From NCBI GenBank assembly GCA_036346405.1, contig CM070548.1:75026628-75090627 (forward strand): 64,000 bases of DNA, written 5' to 3'. Below, in pieces: positions 25,601 to 36,852 of this stretch. How positions within the stretch are numbered: the stretch's first letter is position 1; every line of letters starts with the position of its first letter. The notes under the pieces were generated by a model. That model had not been told where the DNA came from and searched no databases. It saw only the letters and a program-made list of their open reading frames with translations. The translations under genes and the position numbers were made by a program. The DNA is from Phyllostachys edulis. Lineage: Eukaryota; Streptophyta; Magnoliopsida; Poales; Poaceae.

Positions 25601-27708
25601 GAAGAAGCGGTCATCGCCGCGATGCAGACTTGCCGGCGACCACTAAGGGTACCATTGTGTGCGCAATAGTGTTATGCACCCCATGGACCTCTCTCAACAT
25701 GGCAGCGGTTTTGAACGCCGTGAGCCGAGAGAAGCACAATGGCCCAACACGGCCAAAATGACAACAGCAATATCGAGCTCCGCAGCAACATACAAGCATG
25801 GTGCCTAGCCTAAGGATTACCAGGGGGATTACCTAGAGGTCCAGAGGGGCTGAGGAGGTCGTGGGAGGAAGGACCGGCGCTGGTGAAGAAGGGTGCTCCA
25901 CGGCCAACGCACCAACTCCAAGATCCACTTTGGCCACCTCTCAAAATGTCCCAACCAAAATAAGTTAGGGTTAACTCCAGGAGGTTTGGGGAGCACAAAG
26001 TGAGCAAGAGGTTGAAGAGGAGCCATGGAACACTTGTGCCACCGAGGAGCTCCAAGGTCTTCAATGGCGATTTGGGGAAGAAACTCGGCCAAGCATGAGG
26101 CAAGGCAGAGCTCAAGGTGTGTAAAAGAAGCCAAGGGCCACAGTGGGGAGGTTTTATAGCTAGGGCTAAAGAGGTCATGGACCACGGGTTAAGCTCATGG
26201 TGAGCTTAGCCCATGCGCCGTCCATGGCTTGACCGACAATGGAGGTGACAGGAGTAGGTTAGGGCATGGGCTAGGGGCGGAAGATCGCCACGCATTTAAT
26301 GTTTGCAGGCTCAGAGTCATGGACAAGACAAGGTCTTGACCTTGCCCATCGCCATGGCACACGACGCGCCCAAGCTAGGAGAAGAACAGGGCGAAGCTCT
26401 CCACCGCTGGATGAAAAGGATGGGGAGGTCCTAGCCCTCGGATGTGTTTTTGAACCATTAAGTTTTAAGTGACTGGGAGGAGGTCCTAGCCACACGATAT
26501 GGACGGGGAGGTCATGGCCCTCCGATTTGTTTGTGCGGATGCGCAAGTGGAAAAGGGGATAGGAGGTCCAAGGCGTTGGATCTAAATCCAACGGTGCGGA
26601 CCTCCTGAGAGGACTTAAGCTGCGCGCAAAAATGCCAAGGACGTGGAGGTCATGGGCCATTGGATTTAAATCCAAGGGCGCACAATAGATGAGGAGGTCC
26701 TAAGCTTGCGCTTAGCGCACAGGAGGTCATGGCCTTTAGATCTAGATCTAAGGGCTACGAGATGAGCTGGGAGGTCTGAGGTTTAACAATGAGGGAGGTC
26801 ATGGCCATGGATCTTTGATCCAATGGCACCGCACTCGATGGGGTGGAGGACCTCATTTGTGATGGTTTTGAGAGGAGGTCGTGGCCTTTGGATTGAATCC
26901 AACGGCCACGACCTCAAGTGAGTGCAAAAGGAGGTCTGACGCGCTTGATATAGAGGGGAGGTCATGGGCTGTTGGATCTGATCCAACGGCTACGACCTCA
27001 ACAAGGCGGGAGGAGGACTTGAGGTTTGATAACAAGGGGAGGTCATGGCCATGGATCTTTGATCCAATGGCTATGACCTCAAGTGAGGTGGGGAGGTCCT
27101 TGCGGTGTTGACCGCGGAGGAGGTCGGGACTGTTGGATCTTGATCCAACGGTTACGACCTCCACAAGGTGGAAAGGAGGTCTGATGGGGTTGGGTTCAAC
27201 CCAGAAAGGAAAGTGGCTCAGCCCAAGGAACAGAGTATGGTTTTGAATTTCAAAATTAACAGCTGAGACTTTGCAGAATTATTTGAGATAGCAATTCAAC
27301 TCCAAATTTTATGAAATTTTAACAGGAGCTTGCTGACATCATGATTAACCTTACATAAATTTTCCATAGGTTTTTATGCACTGCATTTTTCTCAGGAAAT
27401 TCATAAAGGCTGTTCAAGAGTTTGTTTTACCTCCAAAAATTATCAAACAAGTTTTAGAACTTATGATATTTTTCAGAGGGGTCCCACATCATCTCAAGGA
27501 CCAAGGAAACTATTTCCAAGGGTTTGGCATAAGATTTTGAGACAAGTTGAACAAGGGTTGGACTTTAGTCCACAGGAGGTTTAGGTTTTTGAACTCCACC
27601 ACTTTTGATAAAAATTTTAGAGGAGTTCAAGATGTGAGAAAAAGTTTTATTTCTACACATTTTCTTACATTTGAAACACACACCTGTTTAGGCATTTGGG
27701 ATGTTACA
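22612..27708 (-). mobile_element. 5.1-kb solo LTR, gypsy type (TGTAACATCCC class)
   Basis: The element starts on the minus strand TGTAACATCCCAAATGCC and ends ...CCGGAGTCCTCACA. The 5-bp TSD is TATAA on both sides (22607-22611 and 27709-27713). I find no second copy of either terminus inside, no primer site, and no gag or pol. I therefore read the unit as one very long LTR rather than a full element. TGT..ACA ends and this start sequence are typical of long-LTR gypsy families of grasses. It interrupts the Ulp1-like part of CACTA-1. The family assignment is less sure than the boundaries. Confidence 0.8.
26640..27161. repeat. Tandem array of hairpins, about 80-bp period
   Basis: Units beginning gaggtc start at 26723, 26795, 26875, 26958, 27039 and 27120. 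Most are near-palindromes of about 41 bases, for example 26875-26915, 26958-26999, 27039-27080 and 27120-27161. Each has a gaggtc..ggcc..gatc half and its complement. Less regular relatives lie around 25080-25340. The array is inside the 5.1-kb LTR. Confidence 0.88.
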
Positions 27709-30464
27709 TATAATGACTAAAAGGATCCAGTGGTACCTACTCATGTATGTCGCTATAGTCATTAAACCTAAGTACAAATGAAATTTGTATAGCAAATAGT
27801 GAAGCACTTACCTCTAGTTGTAGGGCACCACTATGTAGTCCTTGTTGTCCTGACGAAGCAATGCCGCCGTTATGTAGTTCTCGACGAAGGACAGGGTCTG
27901 TTTCGATGGTTTGTAAAGATACTACGTGTGGGTCGAGGAAACCCACCGGTTCTCGCCCTTGCTGGGCATTTTTCGTCATGTATCTATACATAAGCAATGA
28001 GTTGTGATATTTATCGGTATTACGTGAATGTAGAACTTGATTGTACACACTTACAGTGTCGAACATCGTAGAAGCGAGGCGTCGATAGCTTCGAGGTTGA
28101 ATAAGTCGTTGAAGCCCACGACGAAGTTGCCCGTCCCATTGAAGAAATGCTCATCCTTGTATGCGACGGTGATTCCAGTATCACACCCCTTCTTTTCAGT
28201 CTTCCGCATGTACCAGGCATGCAAAGCCTGACAAGCAAATCCAGCGCGGGCTAATTCTGTGTCGGGGCACAATGGTTCTCCGATGGAGTACTTCCCGGGC
28301 TTCTGGGACTTGGGAGGTGACTTAATGTTTATCGATTTCGATTTGGCCTTAACGATTGGCAGCGTCTTCTCCACGGGAACCGATGAGGTGGCCTTTTGAG
28401 GCGAAGGATGAGGTGGAGTCATCGAGGGTCCCGTTGGAGAGGAATGGTCGTGTCGAGATAGCGGCACTGCTGGGTCCAGGACGATGTCTTTCTTGGGCCA
28501 CTGGATAAAAGTGTGTCTCGCATCCCGAGTGTTCTGATGTCTTCGTTCGGGCAAATCTCCAGCGGGACGGCCATGAAACTGTCATGTACCATGTCCACCG
28601 TGACCCTGGCGTAACCCTGCGCCAGCTGGGCACCGTGCTGCACTGCCCCTTCCTGGTATGGATACACCATCCCCCGCCCAGCCTCAATAGAAATGGACCC
28701 AACGAGCCTCACTAGGAGCTTGCAGGGCGTCGGCTCCTACAAAACGATACACAATTAGCTAAGGCGTCCTATAGGTCTATCTTTGTCGCATTCCAGAGAT
28801 GTACATTACCTTGATGTCGTCAATAGGTAATTGGACGTCGTCATGATCACAATCTTTCGTGGACGTGACGCTACTCCGATGTCGAGGAGGATTGGTTCCC
28901 AAAGTAACGGGGGCGGCTTGCGTCTGGTTGAGGAGTACTTGATTCAGCCGATCCTCCAATCTTGCTATATGTCCTTGAAATTTTGCAGTAAGAACCTGTT
29001 CCAACACTTTGTCGTACTCGGCCTTGGATCTCTTCCTACTCCTATACGTGCAGTAGTTGTCTGCGAATCCATCCCTCTAAGGTACGTTAACCCCCTTGCC
29101 TCGCGTGCGACCCGGGTGCTCCTTGTTTCCTAGGGCCGTAGATAGTATATCCTTCTCTCTGTCTGCATGGAAGGAGCCTTGGGAAGTTTGGACAGTCAAT
29201 TCACGCTGCAAGAGGTCATCATGTTATTATAGACACTATGAAGTTATGGACTTATAAACAACTAGGTAGTTTGACATATTTACCACACGTTGGGACACTT
29301 CTTGGTCCGTCGGGTTTGTGAAAGAGATGCTGCCTGAAGACGAGACTTGTGCCCTCGCTTTTAACCAGCTTAGGGAACGCGGGTCTGTGATATCAGGAAA
29401 TGGATTCTCCTTCGCCGCCCATTGCGTGGATTTAGCTGCGTGCCAGTCATCTTGCCGAAGTCCGTGGGGTGAGTGTTTAGGTGTCCGAGAGCTTTGTGCG
29501 CCGACTTTGCGCCATAAATTCGGTCGTCGTCTTCATAGCCACAAAGGCGTCCCATGTTTCCCGCGTCAAGAATCCATACTTTGTGAAGGGCTTCTCACCC
29601 TTATTCACGTACCTCGTGACAAGAATGCTCTTGAAGTTCCTCCACACTTGACCCATCGAGAGCAACGCATGCCGCTCCACGGTGCCATGTCCGCGGGATA
29701 GTGAACTTGCTTGAAAGTTACGTCCCACACAGCGCCTCTCGAGCATTCGTTAGAGACTTCCACTTTGGTGTGATGATAGGGACCCGTTCCTTGCAAGTAT
29801 CCATAAATGGTCCGAGAATCTCGCCACGATCTCGTGGGACTCAGAGGGACCCTAACGTCATCGACTCCGTGATGATCGATCATTTACGAAATTTCGATTT
29901 TCCTCTACCATCTCGCTTATGTATCATTATCGTTAGTGATTTGACGGCGAAGACGGCGCCTTTATCATCTGTGGCGTCGGTGGCAATGGTGAAGATGGCG
30001 CCTCGCCATCTAAACACTTGCTATCTATATAAGGTACAAACGCTCAACATGTGCAATATTAGCAAATAATCATAATTAATTCCAGCATAAATATGAAACA
30101 ATAAAGCATTAATCCAACAGCATTTAAATGACTAAATTAACATAATCAAATGTAAACCATTCAAGTCATTTAAATTGATTGAAATGCTAAACATATACGA
30201 CATGTATATGAATGAAATTAGCACAGAGTTGCAAAAGATTGATGATAGTTTGTGCTCTTAGAAGGAAAGTTGCAAAAGAACCAGAAGAATCAGAATAACT
30301 AGCTTTCAACCGAAAGTAACCAATTAACAGTATATCAAATTGACTATCAGAGTCAACATATCCACCGAGACAACAGAAGACAATCTGTTATGAAAAACAG
30401 AACAGAGCAATGATATCAAGATAATCACAATATCATTTCAGCAATAAGCCTTATCAAAGATACA

Positions 30465-30862
30465 GATTATCAAAGATATATAATTAACATTCTTTTGTCC
30501 ATTCAATTCACAAATTATCAAAGATTATCAAAGACTATCAAATTCACAGATTATCAAAGATATATAATTCACATTCTTTTGTGCATACATGGATACAGAT
30601 TATCAAAGATATATAATTAACATTCTTTTGTTCATTCAATTCACAGATTATCAAAGATTATCAAATTCACATATTATCAAAGATTATCATAGATATATAA
30701 TTAACATTCTTTTGTTCGTTCAATTCACAGATTATCAAAGATATATAATTAACATTCTTTTGTGCATACATGGATACAGATTATCAAAGATATATAATTA
30801 ACATTCTTTTGTTCATTCAATTCACAGATTATCAAAGATATATAATTAACATTCTTTTGTTG
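30465..30862. repeat. AT-rich minisatellite
   Basis: Repeated units of about 48-60 bp carry cagattatcaaagatatata followed by attaacattcttttgttc. At least six copies are present, some with a catacatgga variant. It lies between the two genes of CACTA-1. Confidence 0.9.
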
Positions 30863-30877
30863 CAATACTCACAGTGC

Positions 30878-31190
30878 AAGGAGGAGGCCGGTGCAGGGAG
30901 GAGGCCGGTGCAGGGGAGGAGGACGACGCGGGGAGGAGGATGGCGTGGGGGAGGAGGCCAGTGCAGGGGAGGGGCCACGGGGAGGAGGCCAGTGCAGGGG
31001 AGGAAGTTGGCACGGGGAGGAGGACGGCGTGGGGAGGAGGCCGGCAGAGGGAGGACGCCGACACGAGGAGGAGGCCGCACGTCGAGGCGGCGGCGGCGTC
31101 ATCGATGTCGGGGACGGCGGCATCATCGAGGTCGGGGGTAGCGGCGTCGAGGTCGGAGGTGGCGGTGCAGGGGAGGAGGCCGACACGGGG
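30878..31190. repeat. G-rich minisatellite
   Basis: Irregular repetition of ggggaggaggccggtgcag and relatives, strongly G-biased on the plus strand, lies next to the AT-rich minisatellite. Open frames across it on both strands are products of the repetition. Confidence 0.85.
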
Positions 31191-31311
31191 AGGTGAACGG
31201 GCGAACCCTAGAGGAGGCGAAGAAGCGCACGAGAACTGAGCGGGCTAAGTACTAGGGAGAGGAATGGGCGGCACTAGGGATATAAATGGACGAGGCGTAG
31301 GGTTATGAAGG

Positions 31312-31482
31312 CCTATCATAGACGGTTCTATTCTAGAACCGCTCAGGATAAGAATCACTGAGCGATTCTATTAATAAACCGTCTGTGATATGCCCACATC
31401 ACATACGGTTCTTTTATAGAATCGTCTGTGATATCCCACATCACAGACGATTTATTAATAGAATTGTCTGTGATAGGCCCAT
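31312..31482. repeat. Internal array of CACTA subterminal repeats
   Basis: Alternating copies such as cacagacgattt and aaaccgtctgtga, the same motif type as at the element ends, stand between the TNP2-like gene and the second gene of CACTA-1. No CACTA terminus adjoins them. Confidence 0.85.
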
Positions 31483-31794
31483 CCATATATGAACTTAGTG
31501 GACAGGCTACTGATGACAATAATGACAAGTCCATATGAACACGGTCACAAGTATGATGACAAGTTCATAACACAACTCCAAATAATTTGGTGAAAATCAA
31601 TTTATCCACTAACAATTCGTTTGACTTCAAAAATTCATATCTAATTCAACTCAACTCCAAATCAAGTGAAACCAATTTAATTTGATACTCCACATTACAA
31701 TGAACATCCACATTGACATCAATATTAAAGATGACAAGTCCATAACACATTAACACATGACAATGGAATAAATTAATTACAATGGAGTAAATTC

Positions 31795-34700
31795 TTAATT
31801 AAAATATAGCCCTTCATGATGATCGACGCGCATATAGTTAGCTTCCTCACTGGGTTCTTCCTCGAGCCTGATGCCGTCTCCGAAAGGAGGCAACTCGTCA
31901 AATTGATTGTATTCTTCCTCATCCACTACATTCTCAACTCCGACAATTCTCCTTTTTCCATGAAGAACTACGTGGCGCTTCTTATTTGCCGGGTTGGTTA
32001 CATAGAAGACTTGAACAACTTGGTTAGCCAGTACGAATGGTTCGTCTTTGTATCCGACACGTTCGAGGTCCACGGTAGTGACACCGTACTTGTCGACCTT
32101 CACCTGTGGGAGATGGACCCAACGACACTGAAATAAGGGGATCTTGAAAAGCACGTAGTCGAGCTCCCATATCTCCTCTATTTGCCTATAGTACAAGCTC
32201 CTCCTCGGCTCGCCGATCTTGAATGCATCTATGCGGACACCGCTGTTCCGGGATCTGTGCTCTTCCTATCCTGAGCTGCCGTATAAAATGTGTACCCATT
32301 TATGTCGTATCCTTGCCATGTGACAATTGTAAATTGTGGCCCTCTTGCCAACCATAGCAGCGTATCATGACTTGATGACCTCCCAGTGATTCGCACCTTT
32401 AACCATTCGTTGAACCGACGGTTGTGCTCTCTCGTGATCCAAACCTCCGACCGGTCTGCGGATTACTCATATGTACCATGTCTTTGTGCTCATCGATGTA
32501 CGGGGACACTTGGGTCATGTGTTCCAAGACCGTGAAATGGGCTTGAGCGTACGTATCCTGATCGGGAGTGATTGATTTCCTTCCGATGGTCCCGATACCA
32601 TCCAGCCTTCCCTCATGACGAGATAGAGGCACACCTATCGGTTCCACCTGAGCCATGTAGTCGACGCAGAACTCAATGACCTCTTCGGTTGCATAACCTT
32701 CGATGATGCTGCCCTCCGGTCGAGATCGATTCCATACGTAGAACTTGAGAATTGCCATGTACCTCTCGAACTGGTACATATGACGTAGGAACACATGGCC
32801 GCATATCTTTATCTCTTTCACAAGGTGAACAACGAGATGGACCATGATATCGAAAAATGATGGAGGAAAATACATCTCAAGATGACATAGAGTCGTCACC
32901 ACCTCGGCCTACAAAGCATCTAGTTCTTGGGGATCGATGATCTTCTGAGCAATTGAGTTGAAGAAATAACACAGCCTCAAGATTGCCACTCGGATCTTGT
33001 TCGGCAAGATACTCCTAATTGCAACAGGAAGTATTTGTGTCATCAGACATGACAATCATGAGACTTCATACCAATTAATTTCAAATCTTGCATAGAAACA
33101 AGTTTCTAAATGTTAGCGCAGTATCCAGACGGGACTTTGACATCATGCAAGCTCTAGCACAGTTCATTTCTCTCGGCCTTGGACAGAGTGTAGTAAGCTG
33201 GTGGAAGGTATGTTTGTCCTTTATCGGTCTCTTTCAGTGCTAACTCGGTCCTTATGTTCATATCAACCAAGTCACGCCGTGCGTTAACACCATCCTTTGT
33301 TTTGCCACTATTGTTCAGTAAGAGACCAATCAAGCTATCACATACATTCTTCTCCACGTGCATGACGTTGATGCAGTGGCGAACTTCTAAGTGCTCCCAA
33401 TAAGGCAAGTCCCAAAAAATTGATCGCTTCTTCCAGATATTCTTCTGACGGATTTTTAATTTACGTCCCTTCCAAAGCACAACATCGATATCCTTAACCA
33501 TATCATATACCTCTTTTCCTCTAAAAGCCCTTGGAGCTGAACTGTCCTCCTTACTTGCATCGAATTGTTTCTTCATCTTGCGGTATGGGTGACTCACAGG
33601 AAGGAACCTACGGTGGACGATATATACGCTTTGCACGAGTTGTTGACCATACACTCTCCGTAGCATCTAAGCGGTCTTGAGACAGACTTTGGCTCCTTTC
33701 GTCATCAAGCTTGGCACAGTTACTGAAGGCGTGAAAATCATTGATAGTGCATAACAACATGGTGCGTAAAGTAAAGTTCTCTCGTTTGTACGCATCCCAT
33801 ACCTGTACCCCTTTATTCCAAAGTGTCACAAGATCTTCCAGCATTGGTGCTAGGTACACATCAATATCATTCCCAGGTTGCTTAGGCCCTTGGATAAGTA
33901 GTGACATCAAAATGTACTTCCGCTTCATACACAACCAAGGAGGAAGGTTGTACATACATAGATTTACGGGCCAAGTGCTCTGTCGGCTGCTCATGTTACC
34001 GAAAGGATTCATTCCATCTGTACTCAACCCTAACCTTATGTTCCTCGGTTCCGCACCTAACTCTTCGAAGCTCCGATCGAAATTTCTCCACTGGGCAGAA
34101 TCAGCAGGGTGTCTTAGCTTTCCATCTTTCTTACGCTCCTCCGAGTGCTAACGCAGCAATCTTGCCTCCTTTGGGTTCGCAAATAAACGCTTCAAATGTG
34201 GGATCACAGGCAAATACCACAACATCTTAGCAGGAGGTCCTTGCTTCACCTTAGCAATATTATGGCGCTTGTATCGGGATGCTTTGCATACATGACATAC
34301 ATGCATGTTTGCATACTCTTTACGGTAGAGGATACAATCATTCGGGCATGCATGTATTCTTTCTACTTCCATTCCCAATGGACAAAGAACCTTCTTTGCT
34401 TGGTAGGTGGTGCTGGGCAACACGTTTCCCTCCGGAAGGATGTCCGCTAGGAGACCTAACAACGCCGTGAAACTCTTATCGGACCAACCATTGCTCGCCT
34501 TCAATTTCAGCAGTTCAATCACAATTGACAACCTTGTGTATTCCGGCTTGTAGCCAGTGAACAAAGGTCTCACCGTGTCCTCCATTAATCCCTCGAATTT
34601 ACAAAACTCTCTCTCACTGTAGTTCTCTTCTGCATCGCGTAGCATCTGATCCAGATTGTCATCGTGCAACCTATCTTCATCAAAAGCACAGTCCACATCC

Positions 34701-34999
34701 AGCATATCGTTGACTTCCTCAGCTATGCCATCATTACTAACTTCATGTGTAATCTGCTCTTCACCGTGACTGGTCCAACATGTATACCCTTTTTTTGAAA
34801 CCCCTTCGAATCAAGTGCGCTTCTATTTGCGTCGGGTTGTTAAACATCTTCAGATTACCGCAATCAATGCATGGACAGTACATAAATTTTATCCCATTCT
34901 TCAACATATCCTGCTCGGCAGCTCTTCTAAAAGCAACCACGCCATTAATGTACTCTTGACTCACACGGTTCACACTGTACATCCAGTTTCGGTCCATCT
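31795..34999 (-). pseudogene. CACTA-1 TNP2-type transposase, decayed
   Basis: On the minus strand the gene opens with MDRNWMYSVNRVSQEYINGV and the cysteine pattern CPCIDCGN, the transposase-associated N-terminal domain. Next comes the TNP2 core: CPNDCILYRKEY, CHVCKASRYKR, LSTDGMNPFGNMSSRQSTWP, then WEHLEVRHCINVMHVEKNVC. The DUF4218-like part reads EMYFPPSFFDIMVHLVVHLV. A DUF4216-like segment (WVHLPQVKVDKYGVTTVDLE) closes it. These are the canonical domains of a CACTA transposase in order. Several frameshifts and internal stops at about 34.1, 33.6, 33.15 and 32.4 kb break it. Some may be introns, but I could not place a consistent set. It is the largest transposase relic in the window. Confidence 0.85.
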
Positions 35000-35914
35000 A
35001 CGCTACACATGTAACAGATTAGTGTCAAATTAGATATCAAGTACACCTTACCAACCTCAATAAGGTCATAAACTGATCAAGCACCGAATTGTAACATGTT
35101 GCATGAATTTTTTCACCATGTGAATCAAGGATATGTGTATTAATCAAGAATAGAACATTTAATCATAGTCGAAGCTTGAGATTAAAACACCGCTTCATTC
35201 AAATGCTTTTACATGTTTCTTCCAATTCCAAAATGATTAACAAGATGCAGTGTATAATGAATTGAGATAACTAGATTTGGGATTCATGAGATAGCTTCTT
35301 GTTATGCGAATGGTTACACGTTCAATTTTCATGGGAAAATGATTCGTGATTTGTCAGGGTACTACAAACCTCCAATTTTCCAAAGAACAAAAAAGGTCAG
35401 AAAACTAGATCTTATCCAAAGCAGGGGTAAAAGAACTTTATTTTTCTAGTAATCCTATAGAATAATGTAATAGCCAATTATTATAACAACAATCCGCTCC
35501 TTTTACAACTTTGCATTGAATTTCCACTAATTCTTGGTATTCATATAAACCTTCCAGTGGCTCCATTTGAGGTACGTACTTCTAAAAAAGACTGATTTCT
35601 TCAAGAGCATTTCAACTGTAAGCTACACAAATGAATTTGCAGAGTATTTCTAAAGGTCATATATTTCAGAATAACAAGGTCATTCTTCAATCCCAACTAA
35701 AGCAAAGCTATTGTATAAGATAACTAGCTTGACAACAGGAATTAATAATTATCTAACTTACTTGTAGATAACAAACTTGCTGAAGGAGGAGATGATCTTA
35801 AGACAGTTTCCTCTGTCGGCGGCGCAACGGGGGGAGGACCTTGTGGCGGCGGCTCAAATGGGAATGGGCTAGGGCGCGGTCTGTTGGAAACTTTATGTCT
35901 TGCTTGGGGATATC

Positions 35915-36238
35915 ACGAGCGGTTGAATTACCAACCGCTGCGTGATCGTCTATCACGAGCGGTTCTTTAGAACCGTCGGTGATAGTTCCTGACGGTCTTT
36001 GTTGACAACCGCCTGCGTGATATCGAGATTATCACGAGCGGTTCTATTAAAGAACCGCTCGTGATACTATCACCGACGGTTCTTCAATAGAATTATGCGT
36101 GATATCGAGTATAGACTTCGATATCACAGGCGGTTTGTAGATCAAACCGCTCGTGATAGGCCCGACAGACCTAACACAGACGGTTCCATTTTAACAAATG
36201 CGTGATAGAAGCGTCTGCTATAGCCTCTTTTGTAGTAG
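35915..36238. repeat. CACTA-1 right subterminal repeat array
   Basis: Repeats of tatcacgagcggtt and aaccgctcgtgata in both orientations lead to the right terminus. This is the promoter side of the TNP2-like gene. Confidence 0.88.
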
Positions 36239-36254
36239 TGACCATACGCCGACC

Positions 36255-36612
36255 ATTAGGGGGTTAATTAGTTAGGGTTAGGGTTAATAGGTTAGTTAGT
36301 TTTAGGCTGAAATTTAGAGGAATTTAAAAATATAGCAAATGAGTCCAAAAAATTCTAAATTTTTTTGTGGAGCCTCTCAACACTGTGTACTTGCTTGTGC
36401 AAATTTTTCATAATGTTATTCGTTCAGAAATAGCGATAACAATTCTGAATGAATAAAATTATGAAAAATTTGCACAAGCAAGTACACAGTGTTGAGAGGC
36501 TCTACAAAAAATTTCATAATTTTTTAGACTCATTTGCTATATTTTTAAATTCCTCTAAATTCCAGCCTAAAACTAACTAACCTATTAACCCTAACCCTAA
36601 CTAATTAACCCC
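36255..36612. repeat. Palindromic core of the Mutator-like foldback
   Basis: The arm 36255-36425 is the near-exact reverse complement of 36445-36612. It includes ggttagggttagggttaata on one side and its complement on the other. The telomere-like heptamers are part of the arms, not a telomere tract. Confidence 0.9.
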
Positions 36613-36852
36613 ATAATGACCGGCGCATGGTGGCCATGCGCCAAAGGGGGTTAGCTCATGGCCACCCTGCGCCGGCGGCTAACGTGGCGCGGGTGACCTC
36701 TGGTGACGACCATGCGTCGAGGCGGCAACGCTGGTGTATTGCCATCGTACGCCAGCGGTGATATTTTTATAAATACATCCGCTACATAGTCATATCCGTA
36801 AATACGAAATGAAAATGCGCCGTATCCGTAAAAAATTCGCGACGCTAGAAGC

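Larger units (their letters stand above)
22200..29990 (-). pseudogene. CACTA-1 second gene: Ptta/En-Spm transposase-like with Ulp1-like C-terminus
   Basis: Read on the minus strand, the 5' part (about 29.9-28.8 kb) shows HALLSMGQVWRNFKSILVTR, WDAFVAMKTTTEF, the frame-shifted SGSISFTNPTDQEVS and QLPIDDI. This is the plant Ptta/En-Spm transposase pattern. The middle part contains HTFIQWPKKDI. The C-terminal part resembles a C48/Ulp1 peptidase. It has RQDKDYIVVPYN, then HWILLVI with the catalytic His codon at 27730-27732. After the LTR insertion come VIYLNSL, where Asn at 22577-22579 replaces the expected Asp, and LCAIYVC with a Cys codon at 22240-22242. Frameshifts, stops, the Asn and the 5.1-kb LTR between the His and Asp/Asn motifs make it non-functional. 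Exon limits are approximate. Confidence 0.75.
21395..36240 (-). mobile_element. CACTA-1, 14.8-kb CACTA (En/Spm) element
   Basis: The left end is CACTACTACAGCAAATGTCA and the right end, reversed, is CACTACTACAAAAGAGGCTA. A 3-bp target duplication ACC flanks it (21392-21394 and 36241-36243). Arrays of cacagacggttt-like subterminal repeats lie inside both ends. On the minus strand it carries a TNP2-type transposase gene (35.0-31.8 kb) and then a second gene with a Ulp1-like end (30.0-22.2 kb). Both are decayed. A solo LTR (22612-27708) interrupts the second gene. The element sits in the left arm of a Mutator-like foldback. Confidence 0.93.
21196..36843. mobile_element. Mutator-like foldback element, split by CACTA-1
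   Basis: The outer parts 21196-21394 and 36244-36843 form one inverted-repeat element. The left arm reads tgcggatacggcgc...ggcgcagggtgacc. The right arm, reversed, reads tacggatacggcgc...ggcgcagggtggcc and so on to a palindromic core. The 9-bp sequence gctagaagc flanks it on both sides (21187-21195 and 36844-36852, and identity continues for aaa), as expected for Mutator-type insertion. Without the CACTA insertion it is about 800 bp and has no coding capacity. Confidence 0.82.

Noticed and set aside
25097..27111. Several short frames with repeated ATTSS and HDLP phrases
   Set aside because: They are translations of the hairpin array in the 5.1-kb LTR.
30465..30862. CRISPR-like repeated units
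   Set aside because: The units are a tandem minisatellite without unique spacers, in plant DNA.
36270..36310. Interstitial telomere tract
   Set aside because: Only two or three TTAGGG-like units occur, and they are part of a mirrored foldback arm.
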